This document shows positions 15,725 through 27,319 of a stretch of DNA of 64,000 nucleotides, piece after piece. This stretch comes from Listeria immobilis (GTDB lineage Bacteria > Bacillota > Bacilli > Lactobacillales > Listeriaceae), in the NCBI RefSeq assembly GCF_014322765.1, contig NZ_JAASTZ010000010.1, positions 1-64,000 of the forward strand. Reading direction: 5' to 3'. Each line of letters begins with the position of its first letter. Within the stretch, counting starts at the first letter, position 1. The notes beneath the pieces are model-generated. The model searched no databases. It was not told where the DNA came from and was given only the letters and a program-made list of their open reading frames with translations. A program made the position numbers and the translations under genes.

Positions 15725-16600
15725 TTAACGATCCTTTCTACGTTTCATATCTCGATGTGAGATCGTTGTTTCATATTTTTGCTGAATAGCTCTTCCGACA
15801 AACTCTGTTAAAGCGACTGAACGATGTTGCCCTCCAGTACATCCGATTGCAATCACAAGTTGTGTTTTACCTTCTCTTTTATAAAACGGAAGTGTAAACA
15901 TTAATAAGTCTATTAATTTATCTAAAAAGGTTTGTGTTTCTGGCCATTTCATCACATATTCATAGACATCTTCATCTAAGCCAGTAAGCGGGCGCATTTT
16001 GTCAATATAATGTGGATTCGGTAAAAACCGTACATCAAATACTAAATCTGCATCAATTGGAATACCATATTTAAAACCGAAAGACATTAGTTGCACATTG
16101 AAAACATCTTTATCTTCTGTTTGAAATTCATTATTAATTCGTTCGCGCAACTCTCGTGGAGCCATATTGGAAGTATTAATTACTAATTGAGACCGTCCTT
16201 TTAAATCGCTAAGCAGTTCACGTTCCGCATTAATTCCATCCAGTACAGAACCATTTGGCTCTAGTGGGTGGTGCCGACGTGTTTCTTTATAACGCGAAAC
16301 AAGCACCTTATCATCCGCTTCTAGAAAGAGAATTTTCGTTGTAATAAAATTGGTATTATCTAATTCATCAAGCGCTGGTTCAATGGAATCGAAAAACTCT
16401 CTTCCGCGTAGGTCCATTACTAGCGCGATTTTATCCATTTTATCGCTTTCTTTCATTAGCTCCCAAAATTTCGGAAGTAAACTTGGCGGCAAATTATCTA
16501 CACAAAAATAACCGAGATCTTCTAAGGACTGCATTGCAACTGTTTTACCTGCTCCAGACATCCCAGTAATAATTACTAATTTTAATTGTTTAGAAGCCAT
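15725..16600 (-). CDS. rapZ: RapZ/YvcJ nucleotide-binding protein
   Basis: The protein has 291 residues from ATG 16600 (GAGG five bases upstream; an in-frame GTG at 16621 has no ribosome binding site). Walker A GMSGAGKT lies near residue 12, and the C-terminal domain has the conserved [11 protein letters not shown] motif that in E. coli RapZ binds RNA and UDP-GlcNAc/GlcN6P signals. In Firmicutes it hydrolyses nucleotides and affects competence and phosphorylation-state signalling; its precise target in Listeria is not established. It is the first gene of the rapZ-yvcK-whiA operon. Confidence 0.95.
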   Translation of the reverse strand: MASKQLKLVIITGMSGAGKTVAMQSLEDLGYFCVDNLPPSLLPKFWELMKESDKMDKIALVMDLRGREFFDSIEPALDELDNTNFITTKILFLEADDKVLVSRYKETRRHHPLEPNGSVLDGINAERELLSDLKGRSQLVINTSNMAPRELRERINNEFQTEDKDVFNVQLMSFGFKYGIPIDADLVFDVRFLPNPHYIDKMRPLTGLDEDVYEYVMKWPETQTFLDKLIDLLMFTLPFYKREGKTQLVIAIGCTGGQHRSVALTEFVGRAIQQKYETTISHRDMKRRKDR

Positions 16601-16661
16601 AAATGCCTCATCCTTTCGCACAAAATATATCTACCTACCATTTTAGCACACTTCTTACTAG

Positions 16662-16702
16662 AAAATCCCGGAAAAGTCTCCAAAGAGCATTTCCGGGATT
16701 TT
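16662..16702 (-). terminator. Terminator after pgcA
   Basis: AAAATCCCGGAAA pairs with TTTCCGGGATTTT perfectly across a 15-base loop, followed by T-rich sequence on the minus strand. Confidence 0.9.
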
Positions 16703-16706
16703 ATTT

Positions 16707-18437
16707 TTAAGCCTCAATATAGGCAAGCAAATCCGTCTTAATTTTTTCTAGTTTGGTTGTACTTTCTTCCTCGTTTTCTCCGCAAATGCTAAAGTAAAAC
16801 TTGATTTTCGGCTCTGTCCCAGATGGGCGTAAACCAAACCAGGAACCATCTTCTAAATAGCATTTTATGACATCTGCAGTTGGTAGCTTAATTGTTGCTG
16901 TTTCACCAGAAGCAATCCACGTTGTTTCACTTCTTAAATAATCCTCTGCGCGTTCGATTTTATAGCCACCCATACTTGTTGGAAGTTGTTCTCTAAAACC
17001 ACTTGTGATTTCTTTAATACGCTTGGAACCATCTTTTCCACTTAAAGTTAACGACACAAGATCTTCTTTATAATAACCAAACTCCGCATAAATTTGGTCT
17101 AATTCGTCTAATAGCGTGCGACCTTCTGTTTTACAAACAAGCGCCACCTCTGAAATTGCTAAAACAGCTTGGATAGCATCTTTATCTCGAGTAAACGACT
17201 TCACCATATAGCCATTACTTTCTTCATAACCAAACTCAAAAGTATGTTTGCCAGTAAGTTCAAATTGTTTAATCTGTTCAGCAATAAATTTAAATCCTGT
17301 TAGTACTTCGATCATTTCAACACCATAATGTTTAGCAATTTCTGTTCCAAGATTACTCGTTACAATTGATTTCAATACCGCAGCATTTTCCGGCAATTCA
17401 TTTTGAGCTTTCTTTTGTTTTAATAAGTAATGTAAAATAATCGCACCAATTTGATTGCCAGATAAAATTTCGTAGTCTCCTGCATGATTACGCACAGCTA
17501 CCCCTAATCGGTCAGCATCCGGGTCTGTTCCTACTAAAATATCTCCACCGTTCTTTTTACCATATTCAATGGCAAGTAAGAATGCCTCGCGATTTTCAGG
17601 ATTTGGCGATTTCACTGTACCAAAGTCCGGGTCATTTACAAATTGCTCAGCTACTTTAATAATATTAGTAAATCCAACACTTTCAAGCGCAGGAACACCT
17701 AAAATCCCACCAGTACCATGAAGCGGCGTAAAAACAATTTTTAAATCCCTTCCATTTGCACGAACTAGTTCTTTATTGACGATGACTTCCTTTAACCTTT
17801 CCAAATAAGGACAATCCACTTTTTCACTAATCACTTCTAGTAAACTCTGTTTCATTAGTTCGTCTTGATCTGCTACTTTGACAGAAAAAATATCTTTGAC
17901 AGACTCTATGTATTCAGTCACTGCTTTTGCGCCATTTGGTGGCATTTGTCCGCCATCTTCTCCATATATTTTGTAACCATTGTATTCAGGCGGATTATGG
18001 CTAGCTGTGATAACAATTCCCCCGAAAGCATTTAAATAACGAACAGCAAATGAAAGCTCTGGAGTTGGGCGAAGTGCCTCAAAAACATAACTTTTAACAC
18101 CATGTTCTCCTAATACGGCAGCTGACTCAAAAGCAAATTCACGTGACATATGACGCGGATCATAAGCTATTACTATTCCGCGTTTTTTTGCTTCTTCTCC
18201 GTTTTCAGCTACAAACTGAGCTAAACCAAATGAAGCTTTTCGGATTGTATAAATATTCATCCGATTTATCCCTGCACCAAGTACTCCGCGCATTCCCGCT
18301 GTACCAAATTCCATATCTCGGTAAAAACTATCTTCTAATTCTTTTTCATCAGTAGCTATTTTATCTAATTGAGCCTTTAAGGACTCATCTAACATTTTAT
18401 TTTTAGTCCAATTTTGATATTCATTTTGCCAGTTCAT
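16707..18437 (-). CDS. pgcA: Phosphoglucomutase (alpha)
   Basis: The protein has 576 residues. It interconverts glucose 1-phosphate and glucose 6-phosphate, feeding UDP-glucose for wall teichoic acid glycosylation and glycolipids. The active-site serine is Ser146 in TASHNPPEYNGY; the Mg loop is GTDPDADRLG; the sugar-specificity loop is FGYEESNGY; the phosphate-binding RPSGTEPKIK lies near the C-terminus. GAGGAG precedes the ATG. It is transcribed with galM and galE upstream, a grouping that supports a joint role in hexose and UDP-sugar metabolism. Confidence 0.95.
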   Translation of the reverse strand: MNWQNEYQNWTKNKMLDESLKAQLDKIATDEKELEDSFYRDMEFGTAGMRGVLGAGINRMNIYTIRKASFGLAQFVAENGEEAKKRGIVIAYDPRHMSREFAFESAAVLGEHGVKSYVFEALRPTPELSFAVRYLNAFGGIVITASHNPPEYNGYKIYGEDGGQMPPNGAKAVTEYIESVKDIFSVKVADQDELMKQSLLEVISEKVDCPYLERLKEVIVNKELVRANGRDLKIVFTPLHGTGGILGVPALESVGFTNIIKVAEQFVNDPDFGTVKSPNPENREAFLLAIEYGKKNGGDILVGTDPDADRLGVAVRNHAGDYEILSGNQIGAIILHYLLKQKKAQNELPENAAVLKSIVTSNLGTEIAKHYGVEMIEVLTGFKFIAEQIKQFELTGKHTFEFGYEESNGYMVKSFTRDKDAIQAVLAISEVALVCKTEGRTLLDELDQIYAEFGYYKEDLVSLTLSGKDGSKRIKEITSGFREQLPTSMGGYKIERAEDYLRSETTWIASGETATIKLPTADVIKCYLEDGSWFGLRPSGTEPKIKFYFSICGENEEESTTKLEKIKTDLLAYIEA

Positions 18438-18482
18438 TGGTCACACTCCTCAGCATACTCGTTTCTTTGATTTTAACAGGTT

Positions 18483-19553
18483 CTATTTATCTCGTCCATC
18501 CACTGTAAAACGGAAAGTAGTTCTTGAAACAAATTTCTCACCAGGTCTAAGCACAATATCTCCAAAATCCGGTTGATTAATTGCATCTACCAAGCCTTGC
18601 GTTTCCATCGTTATTCCTGCATATTTGGGAACAGGTACTCCAGCAATGTTAAATTTACTCGCCAAATTATTTGCTGTATAAATTACCACCGCATCTGAGG
18701 TCGTTTCCATTTCCACACATCTACCTGATTTAGGATCTACTAAGATTGCATCTGGCTGTTCCTTTTCATGTTTTAAAATAAAAGCATGATCTAGACCTGC
18801 TCCGACTATTTTTATTTGCTCATCTGAACTACTAACTATCTCAGCAATTTTAGTTTCTTCCCGTAAATCAAAAACCGAATCTTTTACTGACCAAATTTCT
18901 CCTATCGGGAGCGTTTCACCATCTAAAGGCACATATTGCTCACTATTAACCTTAAGCTGATGTTCTAAAACAGTGGAACCATTATCTCCAGTTAAATTAA
19001 AATAAATATGGTTAGATGGATTATAAATAGTTGGTTTCTCCGTCTCTGCCTCATAATCAATCAGCCATTCATTTTTATTATTTAATATATAGCTCATTTT
19101 TGTTTCTATTTTTCCAGGATAGCCATTTTCTCCGTCTGGCCACTGATATTGAAACTTCATAATAATTTGATCTGGTTGTTCTTCAATAGCAACATCCCAC
19201 ATTCTTTTACTAAAGTTTGCTTTTCCACCATGAAGAGAATTATTACCATCATTTATGGATAGCTGAAATTGCTCCCCCTCTAATTCAAATTGTCCTTTTG
19301 TAATTCGCCCTGCAACAGGACCAACCACTGCACCAAAATAAGGGGAGAAAGCCAGATAATCATCTATGCTTGAAAAACCAAGGCTAATATTCGCAAACTT
19401 ACCAAATTTATCCGCCGTTTCTATCGAGGTAACTATTGCTCCAAAATTTAACACACTCATTTTCATTCCATGGTCATTTGTTAATGTCCACTGCCAAACT
19501 GTTTCGCCTTTAAATTCGCCAAAATGCTGTTTTATTACTTCGATGAGAATCAC
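18483..19553 (-). CDS. galM: Aldose 1-epimerase
   Basis: The protein has about 356 residues, beginning with GTG at 19553. It is a galactose-mutarotase fold protein; family landmarks are NDGNNSLHGGKANFSKRMW (substrate His), PSNHIYFNLTG (catalytic His) and the late Glu in YAGITMETQG. It interconverts alpha and beta anomers of galactose or glucose in the cytoplasm. It follows galE by 15 bases and precedes pgcA by 45. Confidence 0.92.
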   Translation of the reverse strand: MILIEVIKQHFGEFKGETVWQWTLTNDHGMKMSVLNFGAIVTSIETADKFGKFANISLGFSSIDDYLAFSPYFGAVVGPVAGRITKGQFELEGEQFQLSINDGNNSLHGGKANFSKRMWDVAIEEQPDQIIMKFQYQWPDGENGYPGKIETKMSYILNNKNEWLIDYEAETEKPTIYNPSNHIYFNLTGDNGSTVLEHQLKVNSEQYVPLDGETLPIGEIWSVKDSVFDLREETKIAEIVSSSDEQIKIVGAGLDHAFILKHEKEQPDAILVDPKSGRCVEMETTSDAVVIYTANNLASKFNIAGVPVPKYAGITMETQGLVDAINQPDFGDIVLRPGEKFVSRTTFRFTVDGRDK

Positions 19554-19568
19554 GTTCTTTCTTCTATT

Positions 19569-20555
19569 TTATTTATAGCCATTTGGGTGTGATACATGCC
19601 ATTTCCATGCTGTTGCGATAATATCTTTCACATCTGTATATATGGGTGTCCAACCAAGTATATCTCGCGCCTTTTCACTGGAAGCAATTAGTGTTCCCGG
19701 ATCTCCCGCTCGTCTTGTTACCACTTCAGCAGGAATTTCTTTTCCAGTAACTATACGAGCCGCATCTAACATTTCTTTCACTGAAAAACCGTTACTACTG
19801 CCTAAATTGAAAATATTACTTTCGCCGCCGTTTTTCAAATATTCCATTGCTCGAATATGCGCATCAATTAAATCTTCCACATGAACATAATCACGGATAC
19901 ATGTACCATCTGGAGTATTATAATCATCTCCGTAAATAGCTAATTTTTCTCTTTGACCAAGCGCTACTTGTAAAATAATTGGTACAAGGTGCGACTCTGG
20001 TTGATGGTCTTCGCCAATAGAGCCATCTGCTTTTGCTCCTGCAACGTTAAAATAACGCAACGCAACATATTTCATTCCATAGGCTTTATCGCACCACTTC
20101 ATCATTTTTTCCATTATTAATTTTGTTTCTCCATAGGTGCTTTCAGGATTTGTTAACATATCTTCTGTAATTGGCACCTTCTCAGGCTCTCCGTATGTTG
20201 CTGCGCTAGAAGAAAAGACAATATGCTTCACTTTAAACGCTTCCATCACTTCCAACAAAATTTGTGTTCCATATACATTATTATTTAAATAGGGCAAGGG
20301 CTCTTCCATTGATTCACCAACAAGCGAACTAGCAGCGAAATGAATTACACCCTCCACTTCCTCACGTTCAAAAACGGTTTGCAAAAATGCTTTATCACGA
20401 ATATCCCCCTCATAAAAAATGGCTTCTTTATGAATCGACTCCTTATGCCCCGTTCTTAAATTATCAATGACTACTACTTTATAACCTCTATTAATTAACT
20501 CATCTACTGCATGAGAACCAATATATCCGGCTCCTCCAAGAACAACTATACTCAT
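19569..20555 (-). CDS. galE: UDP-glucose 4-epimerase
   Basis: The protein has 328 residues from ATG 20555 (AGGAG upstream; an upstream in-frame ATG would add 11 residues). It is an extended SDR with NAD-binding GGAGYIGSH and catalytic Ser/Tyr-x-x-x-Lys ([19 protein letters not shown]). It converts UDP-galactose and UDP-glucose, supplying galactose for teichoic acid decoration in several Listeria serovars. It heads the galE-galM-pgcA unit, with a terminator for trxB upstream. Confidence 0.95.
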   Translation of the reverse strand: MSIVVLGGAGYIGSHAVDELINRGYKVVVIDNLRTGHKESIHKEAIFYEGDIRDKAFLQTVFEREEVEGVIHFAASSLVGESMEEPLPYLNNNVYGTQILLEVMEAFKVKHIVFSSSAATYGEPEKVPITEDMLTNPESTYGETKLIMEKMMKWCDKAYGMKYVALRYFNVAGAKADGSIGEDHQPESHLVPIILQVALGQREKLAIYGDDYNTPDGTCIRDYVHVEDLIDAHIRAMEYLKNGGESNIFNLGSSNGFSVKEMLDAARIVTGKEIPAEVVTRRAGDPGTLIASSEKARDILGWTPIYTDVKDIIATAWKWHVSHPNGYK

Positions 20556-20623
20556 TTTGTTTATCTCTCCTAACTTGATTCTTTTCATTCTATTCTACAC
20601 TACTCTAGTCTATCTAGTCACGC

Positions 20624-20661
20624 AAAAATGGGTCTAAGATTAATAACCTTAGACCCATTTT
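20624..20661 (-). terminator. Terminator after trxB
   Basis: AAAATGGGTCTAAG pairs with CTTAGACCCATTTT perfectly around a 9-base loop. Confidence 0.9.
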
Positions 20662-20674
20662 CCATATCAATACT

Positions 20675-21673
<999 letters not shown>

Positions 21674-21711
21674 CTAAATTAATCCTAATACGGAATAGCA
21701 AAAAGGTCTAT

Positions 21712-23187
21712 TTATCTGCTCAGAATTTGCTGTATCTCTTTTGCACACTTATGGTAATTTAGCTCGTCTGTCATGGTAAGTTTTAATTCTGGTAAAAATA
21801 CATACGCAATGGCAGTAGCAACAATTTGAATAGTGTAACATCCAAGAATTAACTCATTTCGTCTATCGTGTAAAACTAATGAAAACACTGTACTATATAA
21901 AGACAGATTTTCCTTATTAAACAAAACACCATTTTCTCGAAGTGTGTTCATTGCCTTCGTAATTAAAAAACAATTTTGCTCTACATCACCATCTGGAAAA
22001 TAATCAAAATCGGTAAAAATTAAATGCTCCATATATGACCATTTACTCATATCAAGCAATGGGTGAAATAACATTAATTCTGGACGGTTACTAGAAACAG
22101 TTAGTGCATAAACACCCAATAGATGTGTTAACTCATCCTCCGATTGAAGCATCTCTAATATATAGCGCGTATCATTTGTTAAATCGATTTCTTTTTCCCA
22201 GGGAAATCTAACATCCTCATATAAATCGCACTCTAAAAAAGAATGCCAAAAAAGCTTTGCATCTTCCACTTCACCTATATAGTAAGCCGCTTTGGCACGA
22301 TAATAGTAATATTTGCTGCGTTCATTAACTTCCAAATCAGCCACTTGTTCAAGTAAATCGTCTGCTTCTTTGTAATTGCCCATCATCGCATGAATCAGTC
22401 CAAGTTTTTCTTTATGATGCGAAAGAACTGGTAATACGTCACGCAAATCAGCATAAAGTGCATCAGCGACTTCTCTATGGCCTTTATAGAAATGATATAC
22501 AAAGAAATCACAAAGCCCTAAAAGATTTCCAGGGTTTCTTTCAAGCAAATCACTTAAAACTTTGACACCTTCCTCTTCTTTCAATTGTTCAAAATAAAGT
22601 GACGCTAGTTGATTATAAGCCGGCCAAAAATTTGGCTTTTCATCAATTACTTTTTTTAAAATATCACATGCTGAGGCGCTATCCTCTTCTGCCAAATGAC
22701 GATTAATTTCTTTTTTATAAGCATAAAATTCTTGTTCTAACTTTGAAAAACCATTTTCTAATGTTTCACCAAAAGGAGTTTCTTCAAGTAAGACCTCAAT
22801 TAAATCACGAGCTTCTTCCGCATAATCACCTTCTGGAGACATTTCTAAATAGCGGTTCGCATATTGGAGCGCACGTCTATAATCTTTCATATAAGCAAAA
22901 TTATTAGCAATAAAATAGTAGCAATAATCCATATTCCCATTACGATTTTCTAGAATATCTCTAATTAATTGATTAGATTTATGGAATTGTCCTATTTCTG
23001 TATAACAAATCGCGAGTTGACAAATAATTACTGACTCTCCCGGCTCAAGTTCTGAAGCACGTATCAAGTAGCGAATAGCTTCTTTAATGCGTTGATCGCG
23101 AAATGCTTCTACACCACGCTCAAAATAAAATTGCCCATTCGGATAAAATGGATAGATTTTCGCAGATATTTTTTTGTTTTCGTCCAT
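21712..23187 (-). CDS. Tetratricopeptide-repeat protein
   Basis: The protein has 491 residues with no signal peptide. TPR-like helix pairs run from about residue 15 to 330 (FERGVEAFRDQRIKEAIRYL, CYYFIANNFAYMKDYRRALQ, ASLYFEQLKEEEGVKVLSDL, AYYIGEVEDAKLFWHSF). The C-terminal 150 residues form a separate alpha-helical region. TPR proteins are protein-binding scaffolds; the partner is unknown. Position upstream of trxB corresponds to lmo2479, which is conserved in Listeria and related bacilli as a hypothetical protein. The 23188-23424 gap upstream shows no gene. Confidence 0.85.
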   Translation of the reverse strand: MDENKKISAKIYPFYPNGQFYFERGVEAFRDQRIKEAIRYLIRASELEPGESVIICQLAICYTEIGQFHKSNQLIRDILENRNGNMDYCYYFIANNFAYMKDYRRALQYANRYLEMSPEGDYAEEARDLIEVLLEETPFGETLENGFSKLEQEFYAYKKEINRHLAEEDSASACDILKKVIDEKPNFWPAYNQLASLYFEQLKEEEGVKVLSDLLERNPGNLLGLCDFFVYHFYKGHREVADALYADLRDVLPVLSHHKEKLGLIHAMMGNYKEADDLLEQVADLEVNERSKYYYYRAKAAYYIGEVEDAKLFWHSFLECDLYEDVRFPWEKEIDLTNDTRYILEMLQSEDELTHLLGVYALTVSSNRPELMLFHPLLDMSKWSYMEHLIFTDFDYFPDGDVEQNCFLITKAMNTLRENGVLFNKENLSLYSTVFSLVLHDRRNELILGCYTIQIVATAIAYVFLPELKLTMTDELNYHKCAKEIQQILSR

Positions 23188-23424
23188 TTTTCCACCCCCA
23201 ACAATTTCCTTATCCTAATGAGTATAACACAGAATTTATTACTTTGGGCGACAAAAAAAGACTTAATTGTAGCAGCTTCTTCAAACAACAAGTTAAAGAA
23301 TTCCACTCATATAATCCGCATTATTTTATGACCCGATAATTAAGTAATTTTTCTTTTTAACATTAATTAAATTCCTTTAAGCGCAACTATCATTTACCAT
23401 TTTAAAGTGAAGGAAAATAAAAAG

Positions 23425-23465
23425 AACTTACCCATGAAGTCAGAATAAACATCATGGATAAGCTT
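23425..23465 (-). terminator. Terminator of the hprK-lgt-ppaX operon
   Basis: On the minus strand AAGCTTATCCATGA pairs with TCATGGGTAAGTT, followed by CTTTTTATTTT. It lies just beyond the last gene of the operon. Confidence 0.7.
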
Positions 23466-23502
23466 TCATTAGACATATTAAAAGGCTAATTTACTATCAC
23501 CT

Positions 23503-24000
23503 TTATTTTGGGATAGTTTGTTCTTTGATTATTAAAGGATTCCCATATGCAAAACTTTCTGCTGGTATATCTTTTGAAACGACAGCTCCTGCACCAACAA
23601 CTGCTCCGTCTCCAATTGTAACACCTGGCAGAATAGTTACATTCGCGCCAATCATCACATTTTCCCCAATAACTACTTCACCAATACAATATTCAGCAAT
23701 CAAATATTCATGCGTTAAAATAGTTGTTTGATAGCCAATAATCGAATTCGCTCCAATAGAAATCTTCTCAGGAAAAAATAAATCTGGCATTACTTTATAT
23801 GCAATTGCTGTCTTTTCACCAATTTTCATTCCTAAGCACGCGCGATAAATTCGTCGTTTGCCTCCCATCCACGGAAAAAAACGACCAAACTCAATAACCA
23901 TTGTGTTTTTTACCGCTCTAAAAAAGGAAACCGTTTTGTATACTTGAAATAGCGTATTGACTTTTTTATCAGGAGCTTTTAGTTTCTCTAACCGTCTCAA
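23503..24000 (-). CDS. Hexapeptide-repeat acyltransferase
   Basis: The protein has 165 residues. The C-terminal half is a left-handed beta-helix of isoleucine-patch hexapeptides (IGANSIIGYQTTIL, IGEVVIGENVMIGANVTILPGVTIGDGAVVGAGAVV). It is an O-acetyltransferase of the maltose/galactoside/NodL type; the acceptor is unknown. It begins only three bases after the ppaX stop and is the last gene of hprK-lgt-ppaX, as in B. subtilis (YvoF). Co-transcription is likely but gives no specific function. Confidence 0.88.
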   Translation of the reverse strand: MRRLEKLKAPDKKVNTLFQVYKTVSFFRAVKNTMVIEFGRFFPWMGGKRRIYRACLGMKIGEKTAIAYKVMPDLFFPEKISIGANSIIGYQTTILTHEYLIAEYCIGEVVIGENVMIGANVTILPGVTIGDGAVVGAGAVVSKDIPAESFAYGNPLIIKEQTIPK

Positions 24001-24003
24001 AAT

Positions 24004-24657
24004 TTATTCCTCGTCCCTAACAATCGCAAGCAAGTCACCCATTTTTGTTAACATAAAGTCTGGTTGAAATTGTGCTAAGTGTTCTGGTCCTTTGATTGCC
24101 CATGCTACGCCAGCAGTTAATGTTTCTGCATTTTTCCCCGCTTCAATATCATGATAATTATCACCAATCATAATTGCCTCTTCTTTTGTTGCATTAAGTA
24201 AAGACAAAGCCATCTCAATACCTTCTGGATCTGGTTTAGCATTAGATACTTGATCTAATCCAATCACCACTTGGAAAAATTTATCTAATCCTGTCACTTT
24301 TAGACCACGCATAATTGTATCGTACATTTTTGTTGAAACAATTCCTAATTTATAATCCTCTTCATATAAAGCTCGAATTGCTTCATAAACTCCATCATAT
24401 TCCAAAATCAAATCATCGTGATGCTTTAAATTGTATTCACGATAAAAAACGCGCATTTCTTCTGCATGTGCTGGATTTATTTCACGAAATGTTTCCATCA
24501 ATGAAGGTCCAATAAATGGTAAAATATCCTCTCTTGTAAAAACACGATCAGGTAAAAATTCTTGAAACGTCGCTTGAAAAGTTTTAATAATCAACTCATT
24601 TGTATTTATCAGCGTGCCATCTAAGTCAAACAACAAGGTAGTAATTTTCTCAGTCAT
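24004..24657 (-). CDS. ppaX: Pyrophosphatase PpaX (HAD family)
   Basis: The protein has 217 residues. HAD motif [13 protein letters not shown] (two catalytic Asp), motif II STK and motif [15 protein letters not shown] are present. PpaX hydrolyses the pyrophosphate released when HPr kinase/phosphorylase dephosphorylates P-Ser-HPr, pulling that reaction forward. Its presence in one operon with hprK supports this over a phosphoglycolate phosphatase. AAGGAAG precedes the start. Confidence 0.93.
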   Translation of the reverse strand: MTEKITTLLFDLDGTLINTNELIIKTFQATFQEFLPDRVFTREDILPFIGPSLMETFREINPAHAEEMRVFYREYNLKHHDDLILEYDGVYEAIRALYEEDYKLGIVSTKMYDTIMRGLKVTGLDKFFQVVIGLDQVSNAKPDPEGIEMALSLLNATKEEAIMIGDNYHDIEAGKNAETLTAGVAWAIKGPEHLAQFQPDFMLTKMGDLLAIVRDEE

Positions 24658-24689
24658 AATTTCTTCCTTTCTAGAACAAACTTAAAACT

Positions 24690-25523
24690 TTATTTTTTCT
24701 TCGTTATTTTTCCGTACTTATCTTCCATATAATAAGGTGGATTCATTTTTAGACGACGATATACAATTATTCCAATTGATAAAATAATTAATAATACAGA
24801 CAACACTTGTGAAACTCGGAAATCGCCCCACATCAAACTATCTGTCCGCATTCCTTCAATAAAGAATCTCCCAAATGAATACCAAATTACATAACTAAGG
24901 AAAAGCTCCCCGCGCCGTATTTTCGTGCGGCGAATAATTAATAATATAACAAATCCTAGTACATTCCATAGACTTTCATATAAGAATGTTGGTTGATAAT
25001 AAGCGCCATCTATGTACATCTGGTTGATAATAAACTCTGGTAAATGTAAGTTTTCAAGAAAAGTCCTAGTTGTCTCTGCTCCATGAGCTTCTTGATTCAT
25101 AAAGTTTCCCCAACGACCAATCGCTTGTGCAATTATTAAACTTGGAGCGACCACATCTGCTAATTGCCAAAACGAAATTTTCTTTATCCTAGAGAAAATA
25201 ACTGCTGTTAGTACTGCTCCAATTAAAGCTCCATAAATCGCAATACCACCATGCCAAATCTTCACAATTTCACTTAAATTATTCTTGTAAAAATCCCATT
25301 CAAAAACAACATAATATATCCGTGCACTAATAATGGAAATTGGAATCGCCCATATAAGTAAATCAACAATGATTTCTTTATCCATTTTACGTTTACTTGC
25401 CTCACTTAAGGCAAGAATAAGTGCAATCACAACAGCCGAAGCAATAATTACCCCATACCATTTAACAGAAATATTTCCCAGTTGAATTGCCACCGGATCA
25501 AGTGGCTGTATACCATTTTCCAT
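24690..25523 (-). CDS. lgt: Prolipoprotein diacylglyceryl transferase
   Basis: The protein has 277 residues from ATG 25523 (GTAGGGG upstream; an earlier in-frame start would add 12 residues without a ribosome binding site). It has seven membrane segments. The Lgt signature [13 protein letters not shown] lies near residue 135-147, with the conserved [12 protein letters not shown] loop and [10 protein letters not shown]. It transfers diacylglycerol from phosphatidylglycerol to the lipobox cysteine of prolipoproteins such as the PstS of this window. It is the second gene of the hprK operon. Confidence 0.96.
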   Translation of the reverse strand: MENGIQPLDPVAIQLGNISVKWYGVIIASAVVIALILALSEASKRKMDKEIIVDLLIWAIPISIISARIYYVVFEWDFYKNNLSEIVKIWHGGIAIYGALIGAVLTAVIFSRIKKISFWQLADVVAPSLIIAQAIGRWGNFMNQEAHGAETTRTFLENLHLPEFIINQMYIDGAYYQPTFLYESLWNVLGFVILLIIRRTKIRRGELFLSYVIWYSFGRFFIEGMRTDSLMWGDFRVSQVLSVLLIILSIGIIVYRRLKMNPPYYMEDKYGKITKKK

Positions 25524-25547
25524 AGTTCCCCTACTTTCAAAAGACAG

Positions 25548-25593
25548 CTCCGCAACCAAACAAAGTTATTTTAATTTCTGTTAGGCTGCGGAG
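25548..25593 (-). promoter_or_regulatory. Intercistronic hairpin between hprK and lgt
   Basis: CTCCGCAGCC and GGTTGCGGAG pair across a 26-base loop within the 87-base gap. Only a weak T-run (CTGTCTTTT) follows, so it may be a leaky terminator or a processing/stability stem. Confidence 0.5.
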
Positions 25594-25610
25594 ATATTCT
25601 CTATATTTAT

Positions 25611-26549
25611 TTAATCATTCATACTACTATTATGACCTATTAAATTGTTAAGGTCTTGTGTAAATTGTTCCGCCGCATTATAACCCATATTTTTCAAGCG
25701 GAAATTCATTGCTGCTACCTCAATGATAACAGATAAATTTCGCCCTGGACGAACTGGGACAGTAATTTTTGGAATATCCATGTCAAAGATTTTTGTTTTC
25801 TCTTGATCTAATCCAACACGATCATAATGCTTATCTGGATCCCAATTTTCAAGGTGCACAACAATTGTTATTTTCTTACTCGAGCGAACTGCACCCGCTC
25901 CAAACAATGTCATTACATTTATAATTCCAAGTCCACGTATCTCTAGTAAATGTTCAATAATTGCTGGTGAAGAGCCAATTAATGTCATTTCATCTTCTTG
26001 GCGGATTTCAACATTATCATCGGCTACCAGTCTATGGCCGCGTTTTACAAGTTCTAATGCCGTTTCACTTTTACCAACGCCACTACTACCTGTAATTAAA
26101 ACACCCAAACCATATATATCCACTAAAACGCCATGCATAGAAATTACTGGTGCCAATCTACTTTCCAAGTAATTTGTAATATAAACGGATAAACGTGTCG
26201 TCTTAAGGCGCGAACGAAGTACAGGAATACCAGCTTCTTTTGCCGCCTCCACTAACTCTTTTGGTACTTCTAAATTTCTGGAAATCACAAAAGCTGGAGT
26301 TCGCTTTGTACACATTTGTCGATACCTTTTAAGTCGTTCTTCTGGTTCCATGCCCTCTGAAAAAGAAATTTCTGTCATTCCAAAAAGTTGCACTCGATCT
26401 TCTGGATAATAGGAGAAAAATCCTGTGAGTTCCAATCCTGGCCTAGATAAATCACTTGTTAAAATTGGCCGTTCAAGTCCCTTTTCTGAACAAATTAATT
26501 CTAAATTAAGTCGTTCTACTAAATCCTTTACTGTAACCGATTTTGTCAT
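25611..26549 (-). CDS. hprK: HPr kinase/phosphorylase
   Basis: The protein has 312 residues from ATG 26549, set by GGAGG eight bases upstream. The N-terminal domain is followed by Walker A GSSGVGKS (about 154-161), catalytic His in SMHGVLVD just before it, and the signature [19 protein letters not shown]. It phosphorylates Ser46 of HPr with ATP and removes it with phosphate, controlling carbon catabolite repression through CcpA. It is the first gene of hprK-lgt-ppaX-acyltransferase. Confidence 0.97.
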   Translation of the reverse strand: MTKSVTVKDLVERLNLELICSEKGLERPILTSDLSRPGLELTGFFSYYPEDRVQLFGMTEISFSEGMEPEERLKRYRQMCTKRTPAFVISRNLEVPKELVEAAKEAGIPVLRSRLKTTRLSVYITNYLESRLAPVISMHGVLVDIYGLGVLITGSSGVGKSETALELVKRGHRLVADDNVEIRQEDEMTLIGSSPAIIEHLLEIRGLGIINVMTLFGAGAVRSSKKITIVVHLENWDPDKHYDRVGLDQEKTKIFDMDIPKITVPVRPGRNLSVIIEVAAMNFRLKNMGYNAAEQFTQDLNNLIGHNSSMND

Positions 26550-26685
26550 GCAAGTACCTCCAAATGAATTATAAAAGTCCGTCACTATTTTCTATAAAAT
26601 ATTATTTACAAAGCTCTTTCTCATTTTAGCACTTTCGAGGGAATCAAGCTAGTTCTTTCTTTCTAAATGGCTCTACATAGCAAAA

Positions 26686-26728
26686 CCAGCTACACTTCAA
26701 AGCCAATTTGACTTCAAGATGTAGCTGG
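26686..26728 (-). terminator. Terminator after the YvlD-like gene
   Basis: CCAGCTACA and TGTAGCTGG, with further inner pairing, precede GGTTTTG on the minus strand. Confidence 0.8.
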
Positions 26729-26733
26729 AATGT

Positions 26734-27087
26734 TTAATGTTCATTTTTACTCCATAAAACGGAATTGATAATCATATTTGCAAATGCCATAATCGCAGCG
26801 ATAATAAGTGCTGTCCCAAAACTATCAAATTGGAAGGAATCTCCAATAAAGAAAGTTGTTAGTTCAAGCATCAGTGCATTAATAACAAATGTAAATAGCC
26901 CTAATGTGAAAATATTGATCGGTAAAGTCAAAAGTAGTAAGATAGGGCGAATTAGCATATTAAGAATTGCTAATATAAAACTCGCTAGTAGCGCTGTTGT
27001 GAATCCATCTACGTGAAAACTTGTAAAGAATCCTGATAATGCTACAAAAAGTACCGAGTTGATGATTACGCCAATAATCCAACGCAT
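26734..27087 (-). CDS. YvlD-like four-TM membrane protein (phage holin superfamily IV type)
   Basis: The protein has 117 residues with four hydrophobic spans filling nearly the whole protein. The pattern NMLIRPILLLLTLPINIFTLGLFTFVINALML is typical of the DUF360/YvlD family. Function is unknown; members sit in envelope-stress operons (B. subtilis yvlABCD). It starts eight bases after the PspC gene. In L. monocytogenes this group (lmo2484-2487) is, as I recall, activated by the LiaR response regulator. Confidence 0.88.
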   Translation of the reverse strand: MRWIIGVIINSVLFVALSGFFTSFHVDGFTTALLASFILAILNMLIRPILLLLTLPINIFTLGLFTFVINALMLELTTFFIGDSFQFDSFGTALIIAAIMAFANMIINSVLWSKNEH

Positions 27088-27095
27088 AATTTAGT

Positions 27096-27296
27096 TCACT
27101 CCCATTCAGATTCAGGGGTTGCTTTCGGAATTATGATTGCAGCGATAATGTAAAGAAGAATTCCACCGCCAGCAAACAATGCTAGGCCTGCCCAGATTAA
27201 ACGAATAATCGTTACTTCAATTCCAAAATACTCTGCAAGTCCACCACAGACACCACTAATCATTTTTTGTGATGAAGATTTATATAACTTTCTCAT
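27096..27296 (-). CDS. PspC-domain small membrane protein
   Basis: The protein has 66 residues, essentially one PspC domain: KLYKSSSQKMISGVCGGLAEYFGI then a membrane span rich in Ala, Gly and Ile. PspC proteins sense or respond to membrane stress. The start is set by AAGGAAGGG. The gene lies between a DUF4097 protein and a YvlD-like protein, an arrangement like B. subtilis yvlC-yvlD. Confidence 0.9.
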   Translation of the reverse strand: MRKLYKSSSQKMISGVCGGLAEYFGIEVTIIRLIWAGLALFAGGGILLYIIAAIIIPKATPESEWE

Positions 27297-27319
27297 TGTT
27301 TTCCCTTCCTTTCGTGTTA